From Asterella californica (taxonomy: Eukaryota > Streptophyta > Marchantiopsida > Marchantiales > Aytoniaceae), in assembly GCA_036924285.1 (NCBI GenBank), contig JAYKYS010000005.1, forward strand, positions 5,394,001 through 5,458,000: a stretch of DNA of 64,000 nucleotides. Direction: 5' to 3'. Below are positions 52,717 through 62,706 of this stretch, piece after piece. How positions within the stretch are numbered: the stretch's first letter is position 1; every line of letters begins with the position of its first letter. The translations under genes and the position numbers were made by a program. The notes beneath the pieces were generated by a model. That model had not been told where the DNA came from. It searched no databases and was given only the letters and a program-made list of their open reading frames with translations.

Positions 52717-55436
52717 TTGTGGAATCAGAAGGCGGATGTAACCTTCCAACAGCTTTTGGATGACAATGCTGGTTACAATAAGCTGTTACAGTCTGTCCTT
52801 CGAGGATCGAGGAAGAGGAGAACAGCGAAATTTCTTCAGAGTACCTCGATCCTTAAGAAAGAGCATGAGAACTTTGGAGCCTCAGAACTTGATATGGAGA
52901 TCCATGGTTGTCTTCTGACGAAGATACCTATCTATTCAGGCTCCGGAGTTAACATCATGACGGAAGAGACTGCGCATGCCCTAGGCTTCACTGAGTTCCA
53001 ACCTACTCTGAGGATTCTCAGAATGGCGGACCAGACCAGAAGATGACCTTTGAGGTAACTACAAGATGTCTTGATGATAATTGAGGGAGTATCTTTCTAC
53101 CTCACTTACATTATTTTGCGATCTGTAGTTAAGGTTGGATATCAAGTTTTGATAAGAAGACCTTGGTTGTATGCTGCAAATGTAAATACCGATTGGAGAA
53201 GACATCGTTTGAGGTTTCCCAATCCTACACCCAAGCCGGGCGAGAAGTCCAAAGTCTCACTCTCTTGGATGAAGATTGGACATCAAGATGAAACTCCCTC
53301 TACGACTGAGGAGTACATGTCAGAAGACTCAGCTGCGTCTTCTAACAGTGATGGAAGATATGATGAGTTTGTGGTGAATAACTTGTGTACTACAGATGCA
53401 TCAAAAGAAGCAGAAGAAGTGATTTGTGGATGCATTGAGTGCTACGAAATTACGGAAGAAGAGCTTCCAGAAGACGAAAGTACTGTCTTCTCTTCAGAAG
53501 ATCAATTAGTTAGTCTTCCAGAAGACGAAAGTACTATCTTCTCTTCAGAAAGAGTAACCGTTTGGATAGAGAGCATCGTTTGGCTCTTCACCCTGAGAAG
53601 TGCTTATTTGGTATGTCAGAAGGGATTTTGCTAGGACATAGGATTCCTGGAAGAGACATAGAAGTAGACTGTACTAAGGTGGAAGTTATCATGAAACTTC
53701 ACCCACTTGGTAACCTGACTCAGTTGAGAAGCTTCCTGGGCAACATAGGATACTACAAGAGGTTTATTGATAAGTATGCAGAGGTAGCAAGAAGACTTAC
53801 CAAGTTGTTGAAGAAGGATGAACCTTACATCTGATCTTTTGAACAGCAGGAAGCTTTCGAGGAGATGAAAAGATTTCTGTCAGAATCTTTGATCTTGAGG
53901 CCACTTGATTGGGAAAAGATCTTCCACATTTATGTGGATGTTTATGCTTTTGTCATAGGGGTGGTACTGAGCCAGAAAGACTATGCGAGAAGACAACTCA
54001 GCGATGCAGAGAAGAAGTACTCGACAACTGAAAGGGAGTGTCTTGGCATGATTTACTCCTGTAGGAAGTTTAGGCACTATCTTCTAGCTAATCCATTTGT
54101 CTTCTATGTGGATCATTTTTCTTTGAAGCATCTGGTGAAGAAAGCAGATTTGTCTAGTATGATAGCTAGGTGGATTCTTCTACTCCAAGAATTTACTTAC
54201 ACGGTTGAGTACAGGTCTGGAAGACAGCATGTCAATGCTGACTACCTATCCATATTGGAGACAGAACGTCGAGAAGACGAAGTGGAAGACAAATTCTCTG
54301 ATGAGAAGCTATTTCAAGTTTCTCCAGAAACGCTACCATCTGAGGAGTGTGCGTACCGTCGGTTCCCCAGAAGTCGAGACTAGATCTTCTGATCCGGTTT
54401 ACGTGACTTCCACATAGGAATCTATCTTCAAGGACATGAGGAAGTTCGTGAAAGACCAATAGTACCCTGAGGGAGTGGATGCCGAGTAGAAGACTGTCTT
54501 CTTACACAAGGCAGGCCCCTACGCCATCTTCTAGGATATTCTGTTTAGGAAGAGACATGACGAGAAGTTGAGGAGATGCCTTGAGCCTTCAAAGATTAAG
54601 TCAGTGATCACGGGTCCTCACTACGAAGATGCTGGGGGTCACTATGGACTGAAGACAATGGTGAAGAAGATGTTGGACGCCAGCTATTGGTGACCAACCA
54701 TGTACAGAGACACTTTTCAGGAGATCAGAAGATGTGATGCATGCTAGAGGGTAAGAAGACCGACAGCTACTACCAGGTGACCTCTTACTCCCATTTTGCC
54801 TCTCGCTCCTTTTGAAAAGTGAGGGATCGACTTTGTTGGAACAATCGCTCCTGTAGCTAGAAGAACACGAGCACGGTACATCCTGATAGCTACAAACTAC
54901 GCCACGAAGATGGTAGAAGACGAAGCCACAAGGAAGAACAACGTTGCAGTGGTGACCAGATTTCTTTGACACAACATCATCACCCGATACGGATGCCCGC
55001 TAGAACTAGTGTCAAATAGAGGTACTCATTTTCTAAATGAGACTTTTCTCTCCTGATCCAATACTTCAAGATCAAGCATAGGAAGACGACACCGTACAAT
55101 CCGAAAACTAATGGATTGACAAAGAAGTCGAATGATCTTCTTTGTAATATTTTGAATAAGATAACTGTTAATCATGCATATGATTGGGACACGAAGATGC
55201 CATCTATGTTGTGGACTTTTAGGATTTCACCTAAGGTCACCACCCAGAAGACACCCTTCTACCTAACTTATGGGATGACATCCGTTGTTCCCATCGAGTT
55301 AGAGGTCCTTACTTATAAGTTAGTTATTATCGAACGCATGAAAGAAGAGGAAAGCTAGGAGCAGCGTCTTCTGAACTTTGTGGAGTTCGAAGAAGACAAG
55401 AATGCAACTCTAGAGAAGACTTACGAAGTACAAGCA
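52717..55436 (+). pseudogene. G3 Pol remnant lacking the RT catalytic core
   Basis: The protease region reads IPIYSGSGVNIMTEETA, with Tyr where the catalytic Asp is expected. An acidic linker contains a 36-bp segment repeated at 51-bp spacing (53464 and 53515). The sequence then jumps to the RT thumb (HPEKCLFGMSEGILLGH, near 53595), so the fingers and palm, including the [FY]xDD box, are deleted. RNase H follows (HIYVDVYAFVIGVVLSQKD, YSTTERECLGMIYSCRKF), then the integrase finger and core with many stops (54400-55110), and a final open piece (LNKITVNHAYDWDTKMPS..., 55116-55358). Giant LTR C cuts it at 55437. Confidence 0.8.
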
Positions 55437-58099
55437 TGTAGTGTCGCAAGATTACTCCTTTTGTCCATTTAGTATACAAGATTTGTTCCCACAAAGGATT
55501 TGCACAAGTAACGCTGCTCTAAGTTCTAAGATCTGTTCAAACACACGGATTTTGCCTAGAAATCTCGTCTTCTCACAAAACCCACACGTCTTCCAGACTC
55601 GCCAAAAGGTGCTCTGGATCTAAACAAACAACTACTAACTAAAATATCACACAACTATTCACGGAGAAGCTCGGGAAGAAGCGCTTCCTGCTTCCAGATC
55701 ACTACTTCCGGTCTTCTCAGTATCGTCTTCCCAAAGTAATTCTCGGCTTCTGGGGGTTCAACTCGGCTTCTCGCACCTCCAGAACACTGTCTTGCTTCGC
55801 CGAAGTCGACTAGAATCGGCTGTTACACCTTACTCACTCTTACATTCCAACGGGTTAGATTAATCACAGGGTGTATGTCCCCTGTAGCCTTCCCAGGCTT
55901 CTGCCTATGGAAATGATCTTCCTGCAGCACTACAACGACATTCACCTTCACGGAAGCTCAATAGAAGTCTCGGAAGCTCACTAGAAGAAGGTAAGAAAAT
56001 GAGGAAGATGAGAGAAGATGGGGAAGAAGAGAAAAATCCAAACAAGAGGAAACAAGATGAAAAGGAGAAATTAAGATTTTGACAGGCTTCTAGTCCGGAT
56101 CCTGACTAACAAGCCATCCCTGCTTGTAATAGTTTGGGGAGGAAGACAACAAACGTGTGTACAGTTGCACCGTCTTCCACTTGAGGATGTCGTCTTCTGC
56201 TGTGGGAAGAAGGCTTCTTTCTTCTTCTCTTCGCTGCTCCGACTACTCTGTCTTCAGGGATCCCTTATCCATCCGACCGTCCGTACGTAGATCCGAAGTG
56301 CTCTATTGGACGAGCCAAGCTGCAATTCCACAACTGCTGACAGTCACCGCCACTCAAGAAGAACGCTTCTCATGCACAATCGGGAGTGAATCCAAGAAAA
56401 CCCACCACCCAGAAGACATGGACAAAGCTTCTGCACTCAAATCCGTAATCCATTCCTCGAGAAGATGTCACATCGGCATTGGAAAGCTCACTCTCTCTAC
56501 TTCTTGTGCCTACTCCTCGACACAACAGTCTAGTCAACAAGACTGCACGAGGATGCCGTTCCCTGTTCCTAAACTGTCGACTACCTCTATCTACATCTTC
56601 GAACCACTGTTGGTAATGAACATGCAGACCCTTCCGATATAATCCTAGTCTATTCGTTTGTCTCTAACATCGGGTGTAGTGTGTGTGTAACTAACTTTCC
56701 TACTCTTCGATCATACTTATGTCTTCTACCACGAGAAAAACAGAGGAGATGACCACCAGAGAGAGATGGGCGTTGTCAGAAGGCTGCCACTCCACATGCA
56801 AGCCATTTCCCTTCCTGATTAGCCATCCACCTTGTTGTTCCTACGCTACCTATGCTGCCACATGGTATCCTAACTAATTTTACACTGAAAACTGCCACTC
56901 TTTAGATAGCATGTTCGGTCCTACTAAGTTTGGAAAATGTCTCCGTCGGTTGCGTGTACTTTCTACTCTGATTGCGAGGAGGCAATCTCTACCTGATCTG
57001 CTCCTGCCGGAGCTCCTAACGCGGCTTTTGATAAGCTAGAAAGCCCTGCAAACACCTCGGGTAACACTGATGTGGCTTCCTCCTCATCGTTCTTTACTGG
57101 CCCTGCTGTCGCTGCTGCTGCTTCTGCTTCGACTTCTGCTTCGGCTTCGGCTTCTGCTTCTGCTTCTGCTTCGGAAGACGGAAGCGTCTTCTGGGAAGCG
57201 GAGTCGAGTGGTGCTTCCTCGCTCTTCTGGAGCATTGGTTTGGTACTAAGGACCATGGCGACCTCATAGGGGTCCGGAGAAGTCGCTTCCTCCACGCGGA
57301 ATACTTGGGACGACGGTTCTTCTTCCTGTCTTCCGGGGCTTCTTCCGAAGTCTTCTCGGCTTCCAACGCTGTCACTACCAAGTGCACAGCGAGGTCGAAC
57401 TCCTCCTTCTCCATGTCGGCACCGATCGATGGTACTAAGGCTGGGGAAGATGTAGTTACCGGTGGCGGAGTCGAGGAAAGTCCATAGAGTGTCTTCACCC
57501 CCTCTATCTGCCTATCCAAGTACCGGAACATACTCTCCTTGCACTCTACCAACATCTCCTTGGACTCATCGTCCCATTCTCTAGCCAAGGTAAGCAACTT
57601 CCTACCCGCGGTGAAGTTGAACTTCTTTCGAAGCGCTTCCACCGACTGTGCTAGCATCTCCTGTGCACGAGCTTCCGCTGCTTCTCGCTGCATCTTCTCG
57701 GCTGCAACTCGTCGGCTTCTGCGGCTTCCCGCTGCATCTTCCATGTTGTCTTCTCCTCTGCGAGGACGGTGATCTTCCCCCGCACTCGGAGGACCTCTTG
57801 GTCGTGCTGCTGTAAACGTGCCTGCAACTCCTGGTTGCTCTTCCTCAGTTGGGTCAGCTCCTTGGCAGAAGCGGCTGCTTCTGCCTTGTATCTCGATACG
57901 AGCTTCTCCGTGGTGCGGAGACTAGCTTCCAGCGCTTCTGCCTTCTTCTGGTCTTCTTCTTGACGCATCAAGGTGCGCAGACCGAATCTAGGCGGTAAGG
58001 GCTTCTCCTGAGCCTTTGCTCTCTTCTCCAGCAACTCCATAGCTGGCTGGATCTCTGAGTGGAAGAAGGCGCTGAACTCTTCCAGTCTTCTTCCTGCGG
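55437..58099 (-). mobile_element. Giant LTR copy C (continues beyond the window after D copy 2)
   Basis: Begins TGTAGTGTCGCAAG, as copy B begins at 35111. It follows B through 3' non-coding sequence (55450-56960) and into the C-terminal and coiled-coil coding part. At 58100 it is interrupted by family D copy 2 (TGTCGTGATGTG), so its 5' half should lie to the right of the window. The left flank is AAGCA inside the G3 integrase. Confidence 0.8.
56963..58090 (-). pseudogene. Giant-LTR protein, copy C, coiled coil and C-terminus
   Basis: Homologous to 36751-37870 of copy B. The coiled coil (about 57740-58040; LEASLRTTEKLVSRYKAEAA) is followed by EALRKKFNFTAGRKLLTLARE, FRYLDRQIEGVKTLYGL and MEKEEFDLAVHLVVTALEAE. 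The E/P/S-rich tail ends at 56963. The frame changes near 57710 and 57320. The tail contains an Ala-Glu run encoded by a repeat of gcttct/gcttcg hexamers (57112-57178) that is much longer than in copy B. The N-terminal part lies beyond the D insertion. Confidence 0.7.
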
Positions 58100-59356
58100 T
58101 GTCGTGATGTGAATCATTTCACATAGTAAATGATTTACTTCTCTGTCAGACGTTAGTCTCTCTGAGTGAAGTTAAGACCTCAGAGAAGTCCATTTTTGGA
58201 AGATTTTAAATATTTTGAGTCTTAGTAGGTTGATTACCTTGTTGATAGGGTTTTAGCTCATGGGTTGTATTTGCGTGTCGCCCATGCACGCTTTCTAGCT
58301 GATTTAAGTTATTTTTCGGGGCTGCGTGTCGTTTTAGGTAGTTTTAGTTTTACGCTAGCACTCTAGGGGGCTTGACATGGTAGCCTATGAGTGTAGATAT
58401 GTTACCATGTAGTTTAAGGCACAAAATGACAACCAAATAGAGCTATGAACTCCCATTGGTCCATTTTTGTCTTTTGTAAAGCTCTAAGTTTAGAAACAGA
58501 GCTCTAGAGTGGATTTCGAGCAATTGGTGAGGGTACTACAAAATCTGAGAGCACATGGAGATAGAGCTCGTTGAGCCAAGCACCGTCAGTGAAATTCTTG
58601 ATCGATTTGGATCAATAAACAAGGAGTTATGCCCAATTGAAGTTCAGATTGTGCCAAAACTGCATCACTTTTGTTGATTTTGGGGTTTTGAGTGCCTGTT
58701 GCAGCAGAATTGACGAAATCACTTCAAACCTTCGTAGTTGCGTTCATTGTCAGCCGGGCTACGACTGTCAAAAAATTTTCAAGTGATTTGAGTTACTGAG
58801 TAATTCAGGGCGACCGCTGAAGTAGAGGGGGTCCGAAAAGCTCTCAATCTAGAACAACAACTTCAGAGAGCGAGATCTGGAGTTCTGTGTGGAATCAGGA
58901 GGCCCAACTTCACAAGAGTGTTCAGCAAGCTGTTTACAGCAAATCCTGTAAGAATTTCCCAAATTGATGGAGCCAATTCTTTGTTCTAGGTCGAAACAGC
59001 TGTCTGGGTACCAGAAATTGCCGTAATTTCTCTACTCAGAAAGTTTCTACTCATATCTTAGTGCTTTGAAGTGATCTGAAGCTGAAACTTCGTATGTGTA
59101 TCCAGTAGGACCTTATTGACATGTAGGAGGAGTTCTGAAGCCTGAACCTTCACATATTTCTCAATCTTGAGTGTCAAAGTTTGCCATCTGATCTTATCAT
59201 TGCTAGTTAAGTATGAACTTTACTTCCTGAACATATCAGAAGAGCCAAGAGACTTATATGAGTGTTTTTCAGTATCACCTTGAGACCTGAAGCCTATCCT
59301 TTGAGTAAACCAGCCACAGCCTGAAGCCCAACGCTTCCCTGAGTAGATTGAACACA
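58100..59356 (+). repeat. Probable 5' LTR of D copy 2
   Basis: Homologous to 33034-34500 (same strand) and to 32918-31590 (opposite strand). The start is defined by the jump from giant LTR C sequence. The end at ...GAACACA is a best guess from where the three copies diverge and from the CA ending. Confidence 0.6.
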
Positions 59357-59486
59357 GCCTTCAAGCTCTTATCACAGCCAGAAGGTTCGCCCTTCCCAGG
59401 AAGACTCTCAACCCGACATCTAGTGCTTCCACTGAGAGATCTTGGGGTGATTGATTGAGAAGGTTGAGTTATTACAAGGAGAAGAG

Positions 59487-61126
59487 ATGGATCGCAAGAG
59501 CGGAGCTGCTGCTGCTTCTAAGACTGGAGCATCAACGTCTACTGCTGCACCGTCAACTGCACATGCGTCTTCTACAACGACATCTGCATCTGGTCTGGAC
59601 ACGGCTGAGATCTTGAAGACGCTTGCGGCCCTGGTCCAACAACATCCGATCGTTGGAAGGGGTGAGTTAAAGTCCACCAAGGCTTTGCAAGCTATAGTGA
59701 ATAGGTGTAGAAGGTTTGAAGGTTTGAAGGAAGAGATATTTCTAGATATCTGTGTGAGTATAGAGGAGAGATGGAGCTGGTTAGGATTACTGATGCTGAG
59801 ATGATAGCAAGTTTTGAGTTAGCTGTCATTCTTGAGTTGCGGGACCAAGTTAGGGATGTACAGAGAAGAAATCTTGGAATCTGGATGAGTTTTGAGTGAT
59901 CTCTTCGAGAGGAGTTTCTTGAGGAGGATTCAGAGAGAGTTACTAGAAGGACATTTCTAGACTGGGTTGAGCAGCAACCCGGTCGTATGATGAGCCTGAG
60001 TGAGTTGCTGAGAGAGTTTGATCGGAGATATCGACAACTTTCAACTCTAGAGCGAATAACTCTATATGCTAGGAGAACAGAGCTTTTCCTGCAAGCTACC
60101 GATGATGCTACGGCAGAACGGTTATGTTTTATGTTGGCTGATCGATCTGCTGAGGGAGGTGTTACTATGGATTGGAGGAGAGTTGAGGATGCTGTGGCTG
60201 TACTGACAAGGCAGAGGAGAGGAAGAGTGGCTGTGGGAGGACGTCCGCTTGCAGAAGTGGTCACTCCATCTTATGCTGCTCTTCAAGTACAGCAGCCTTT
60301 GGCCCCTACTCCCAGACCTGTTGTCCCAGCTGCAGTTCCTTTGATGCCAGTTGTGCCAGCTCCGGCACAAACGGCACATGTTCAGAGACCTGCGGAGAAC
60401 CATGGTCAACAGAACCAGATTGAAGACTTAATTCGGCAGATGCGAGAGCTGAAGGTAGAGTTAGCTGGATTGCAGAGAGAGCAGCCACCGGCGCCTGCTG
60501 CTGCACGTCCAGGAGGAGCTCTTGTTTGTAGATGTATCTGGTGTGACAATCCTGATCACTTCCGGGGAGACTGTCAAGAGCTCACAGCTGCTTTGCAAGA
60601 TGGTGTGGTTCGCTACCAGAACGGTAGGCTGCACCTTTCTTCTACTGGAGAGCCGTTGAGCACGCAGTTTGGACGAGGAGGTATGAGGAGTCTACCTCAG
60701 ATTGCTGCGGCTGCAACAGCCACTGCGTTAATGGCACCGCTGGTAAATTCTGATGTATATGCTGGGCATATTGAGGTCTCTTCTAGTCCTACATTGCTAG
60801 ATAGGACTGCAGAGAAGAGTGTGGCTCCAGTTCCTTCTGAGATACTGAAGAGAGGAGCCGAGTCTATTCGTAGGGTCACAGGATGGAGAGATCTTGTAGA
60901 TGCTGCTTCTATGAGAGCATTCCTGGATGTAGATAGACATGTTCATTGGCAGGATGCTTCTGTGGAAGAAAAGAGGCGGCGAGAAGCCTCTGAACTTGAT
61001 ACTGGAGTTCCTGAGGAGACTGAGGATAGACGGAGAGTCACAAGGAGACGAGCGGCTCTTCCTGAGGACATCCTGTCTACTTCTGCAGCTCCTCCACCTG
61101 CACCAGGTCCTATGGAGGACGTGTAG
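59487..61126 (+). pseudogene. Family D Gag, copy 2
   Basis: ATG at 59487 (MDRKSGAAAASKTG) follows a purine-rich leader. An Ala/Ser/Thr-rich head precedes the capsid part (ILKTLAALVQQHPIVGRG). An 8-bp net insertion formed by repeating GGTTTGAA near 59715 shifts the frame, and a CGA to TGA change gives a stop near 59898 (compare 34838 in copy 1). From 59987 the frame is open for 379 codons (SLSELLREFDRRYRQLSTLE) and includes the zinc knuckle CIWCDNPDHFRGDC near 60533-60575. It ends at TAG 61124-61126, in the same frame as the protease that follows. Confidence 0.8.
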
Positions 61127-61903
61127 AGATCCCAGCAGGAGCCAACGACTGCTGGTAGGCAGTTTACTGTCCAAGAGAAAGAGAAGAGACCGGCTTATAA
61201 ATTGGCAGCTAATATTGAAACTTCTACTGATCTGAAGAGCATCTTGGAGCAGAGGATCCTGGATGCGCGAATCGAGTTTTCTCTCCAGGAAGTTCTTGGT
61301 ATTGCAAAGAGGGAGTTTCACGAGCTGATCATCGACATCATCAAACGCAAGAGACAGGTGATGTCTGAACAAGTGGAAAACCAAATGATAGATGTGGTAG
61401 GAACTTCTCTGAATGATGCAGAGTTTGGAAAGGTGCATTTTCAGGAAGCTGATGACAAGGGATACCAGCAAGAAGCGTTGGTTGCTGGTACCAACACTAT
61501 TGAGTTTGATGATGAGGAAGCTGGCGAGGAGAGTCCAGCTACTGATAGTGATTTCAGAAGGAGACAATGGGCTCGTGCTACAACTGCTACACGAGTTCGT
61601 CTTGGAAGTTTGGCTGAACCTGTTGCTGCTTTAGTTGATCACGGATCTGAGATCAACATCATGTCACGGGAGGTGTATGAGAAAGGTCAGTGGCCTATCG
61701 AGCTTAACCATGGTTGGGTGTTACGTGCTGCAAACAATCAGAAAGGTGAGCTATACGGCGCTTGTCCTAACGTGAAGGTGAAGATAGGTGATGTAGATGT
61801 AGATCAACATTTCTTCATGCAGTCTTTTGCTTCGTATCTTGTGATTCTTGGTCAGCCTTATATCACTGCGGCTCGAATGGAGACCAAAGTGATGGATGAC
61901 TGA
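61127..61903 (+). CDS. Family D protease region, copy 2
   Basis: Continues in the Gag frame after one TAG. A charged helical part (LKSILEQRILDARIEFSLQEVLGIAKREF) precedes a retropepsin-like fold: VAALVDHGSEINIMS, with His between the Asp and Gly of the active site, and YLVILGQPYITAARME as the second conserved strand. It ends with TGA at 61903. Between 61904 and 62706 the sequence carries stops in all frames but still shows pieces of the connecting region (for example FVRWLDDVDRLMDQMGGRV near 62360). Confidence 0.7.
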   Translation, partial: RSQQEPTTAGRQFTVQEKEKRPAYKLAANIETSTDLKSILEQRILDARIEFSLQEVLGIAKREFHELIIDIIKRKRQVMSEQVENQMIDVVGTSLNDAEFGKVHFQEADDKGYQQEALVAGTNTIEFDDEEAGEESPATDSDFRRRQWARATTATRVRLGSLAEPVAALVDHGSEINIMSREVYEKGQWPIELNHGWVLRAANNQKGELYGACPNVKVKIGDVDVDQHFFMQSFASYLVILGQPYITAARMETKVMDD

Positions 61904-62706
61904 TCTCATTATGCTAGGATCCGTAGTCCAGAATGATAGACGTTCTGTTAGTTTCTGACCGTTCGTATGAACCACGAACGAAACCGGCAGACCTTGAGGG
62001 ATTCTCCTATCTGTAGGAGAACCCTAAACCCTTTTTCAGAAACCACTCTCGTAGGACGGGATAGCGAGAGTGAATGATCTACTGCTACTATGATCCCGCT
62101 TGAGCAGCCTGAGGGATCACAGGAGGCTGATGGAGAGGCTGCTCAAGATTCAGAAAGTAGTTACACTGTACATAGTTGGAAATTTGGTTTGATGACTTTC
62201 AGTTCTGATGATTGGAGTGAGTTCACGCGGATAGAGGATTTGATTGAGAAGAGTAGAAGATAGATGGAGAGGTGTGCAACAAATCTGCGTTGTATAGGAG
62301 TTCTGAAGGAAGATGAGACGATTTTTGGTGTTTATGAGGAGTTTGTAAGTGTACAGTCTTTTGTTCGTTGGCTGGATGATGTAGATAGGTTGATGGACCA
62401 GATGGGAGGTAGGGTGGTGATCCCATCCATTCTCGTGAAGTCTATGAGGAGAATGGATGGAAGGATGTAGTCTGTTGGTGTGGCTTACATCAGGAAGCGG
62501 AAGTACACGCCAAGTATAAAGCTGTAGCGAGGAAGGTGAGACATGTGGTGATCCAATTACCTGTTGATTCTCAGCAGCAGATGGAGTTAGCGGCTGCTGA
62601 GCCTGTGCTTAGAGATCCTACACAGGTAGGACACAAGTTTACTCAAGAGACACTCGAGCAGCTCCAGATAGGAGGGGGTGGCTTCTTGATTGAAGAGGAG
62701 AAATGA

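Larger units (their letters stand above)
42857..55436 (+). mobile_element. Ty3/gypsy element G3 (split by G2, cut by giant LTR C)
   Basis: Left part 42857-43841 holds a leader and the gag zinc-knuckle region. Right part 52591-55436 holds protease, partial RT, RNase H and integrase remnants on the plus strand. Element G2 is inserted between them with a 4-bp repeat GAAC at both sides (43838-43841 and 52591-52594). Giant LTR C begins at 55437 and cuts the integrase C-terminus. No G3 LTR was delimited. The central RT segment is missing, so this is a deletion derivative that could not move by itself. Confidence 0.7.
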
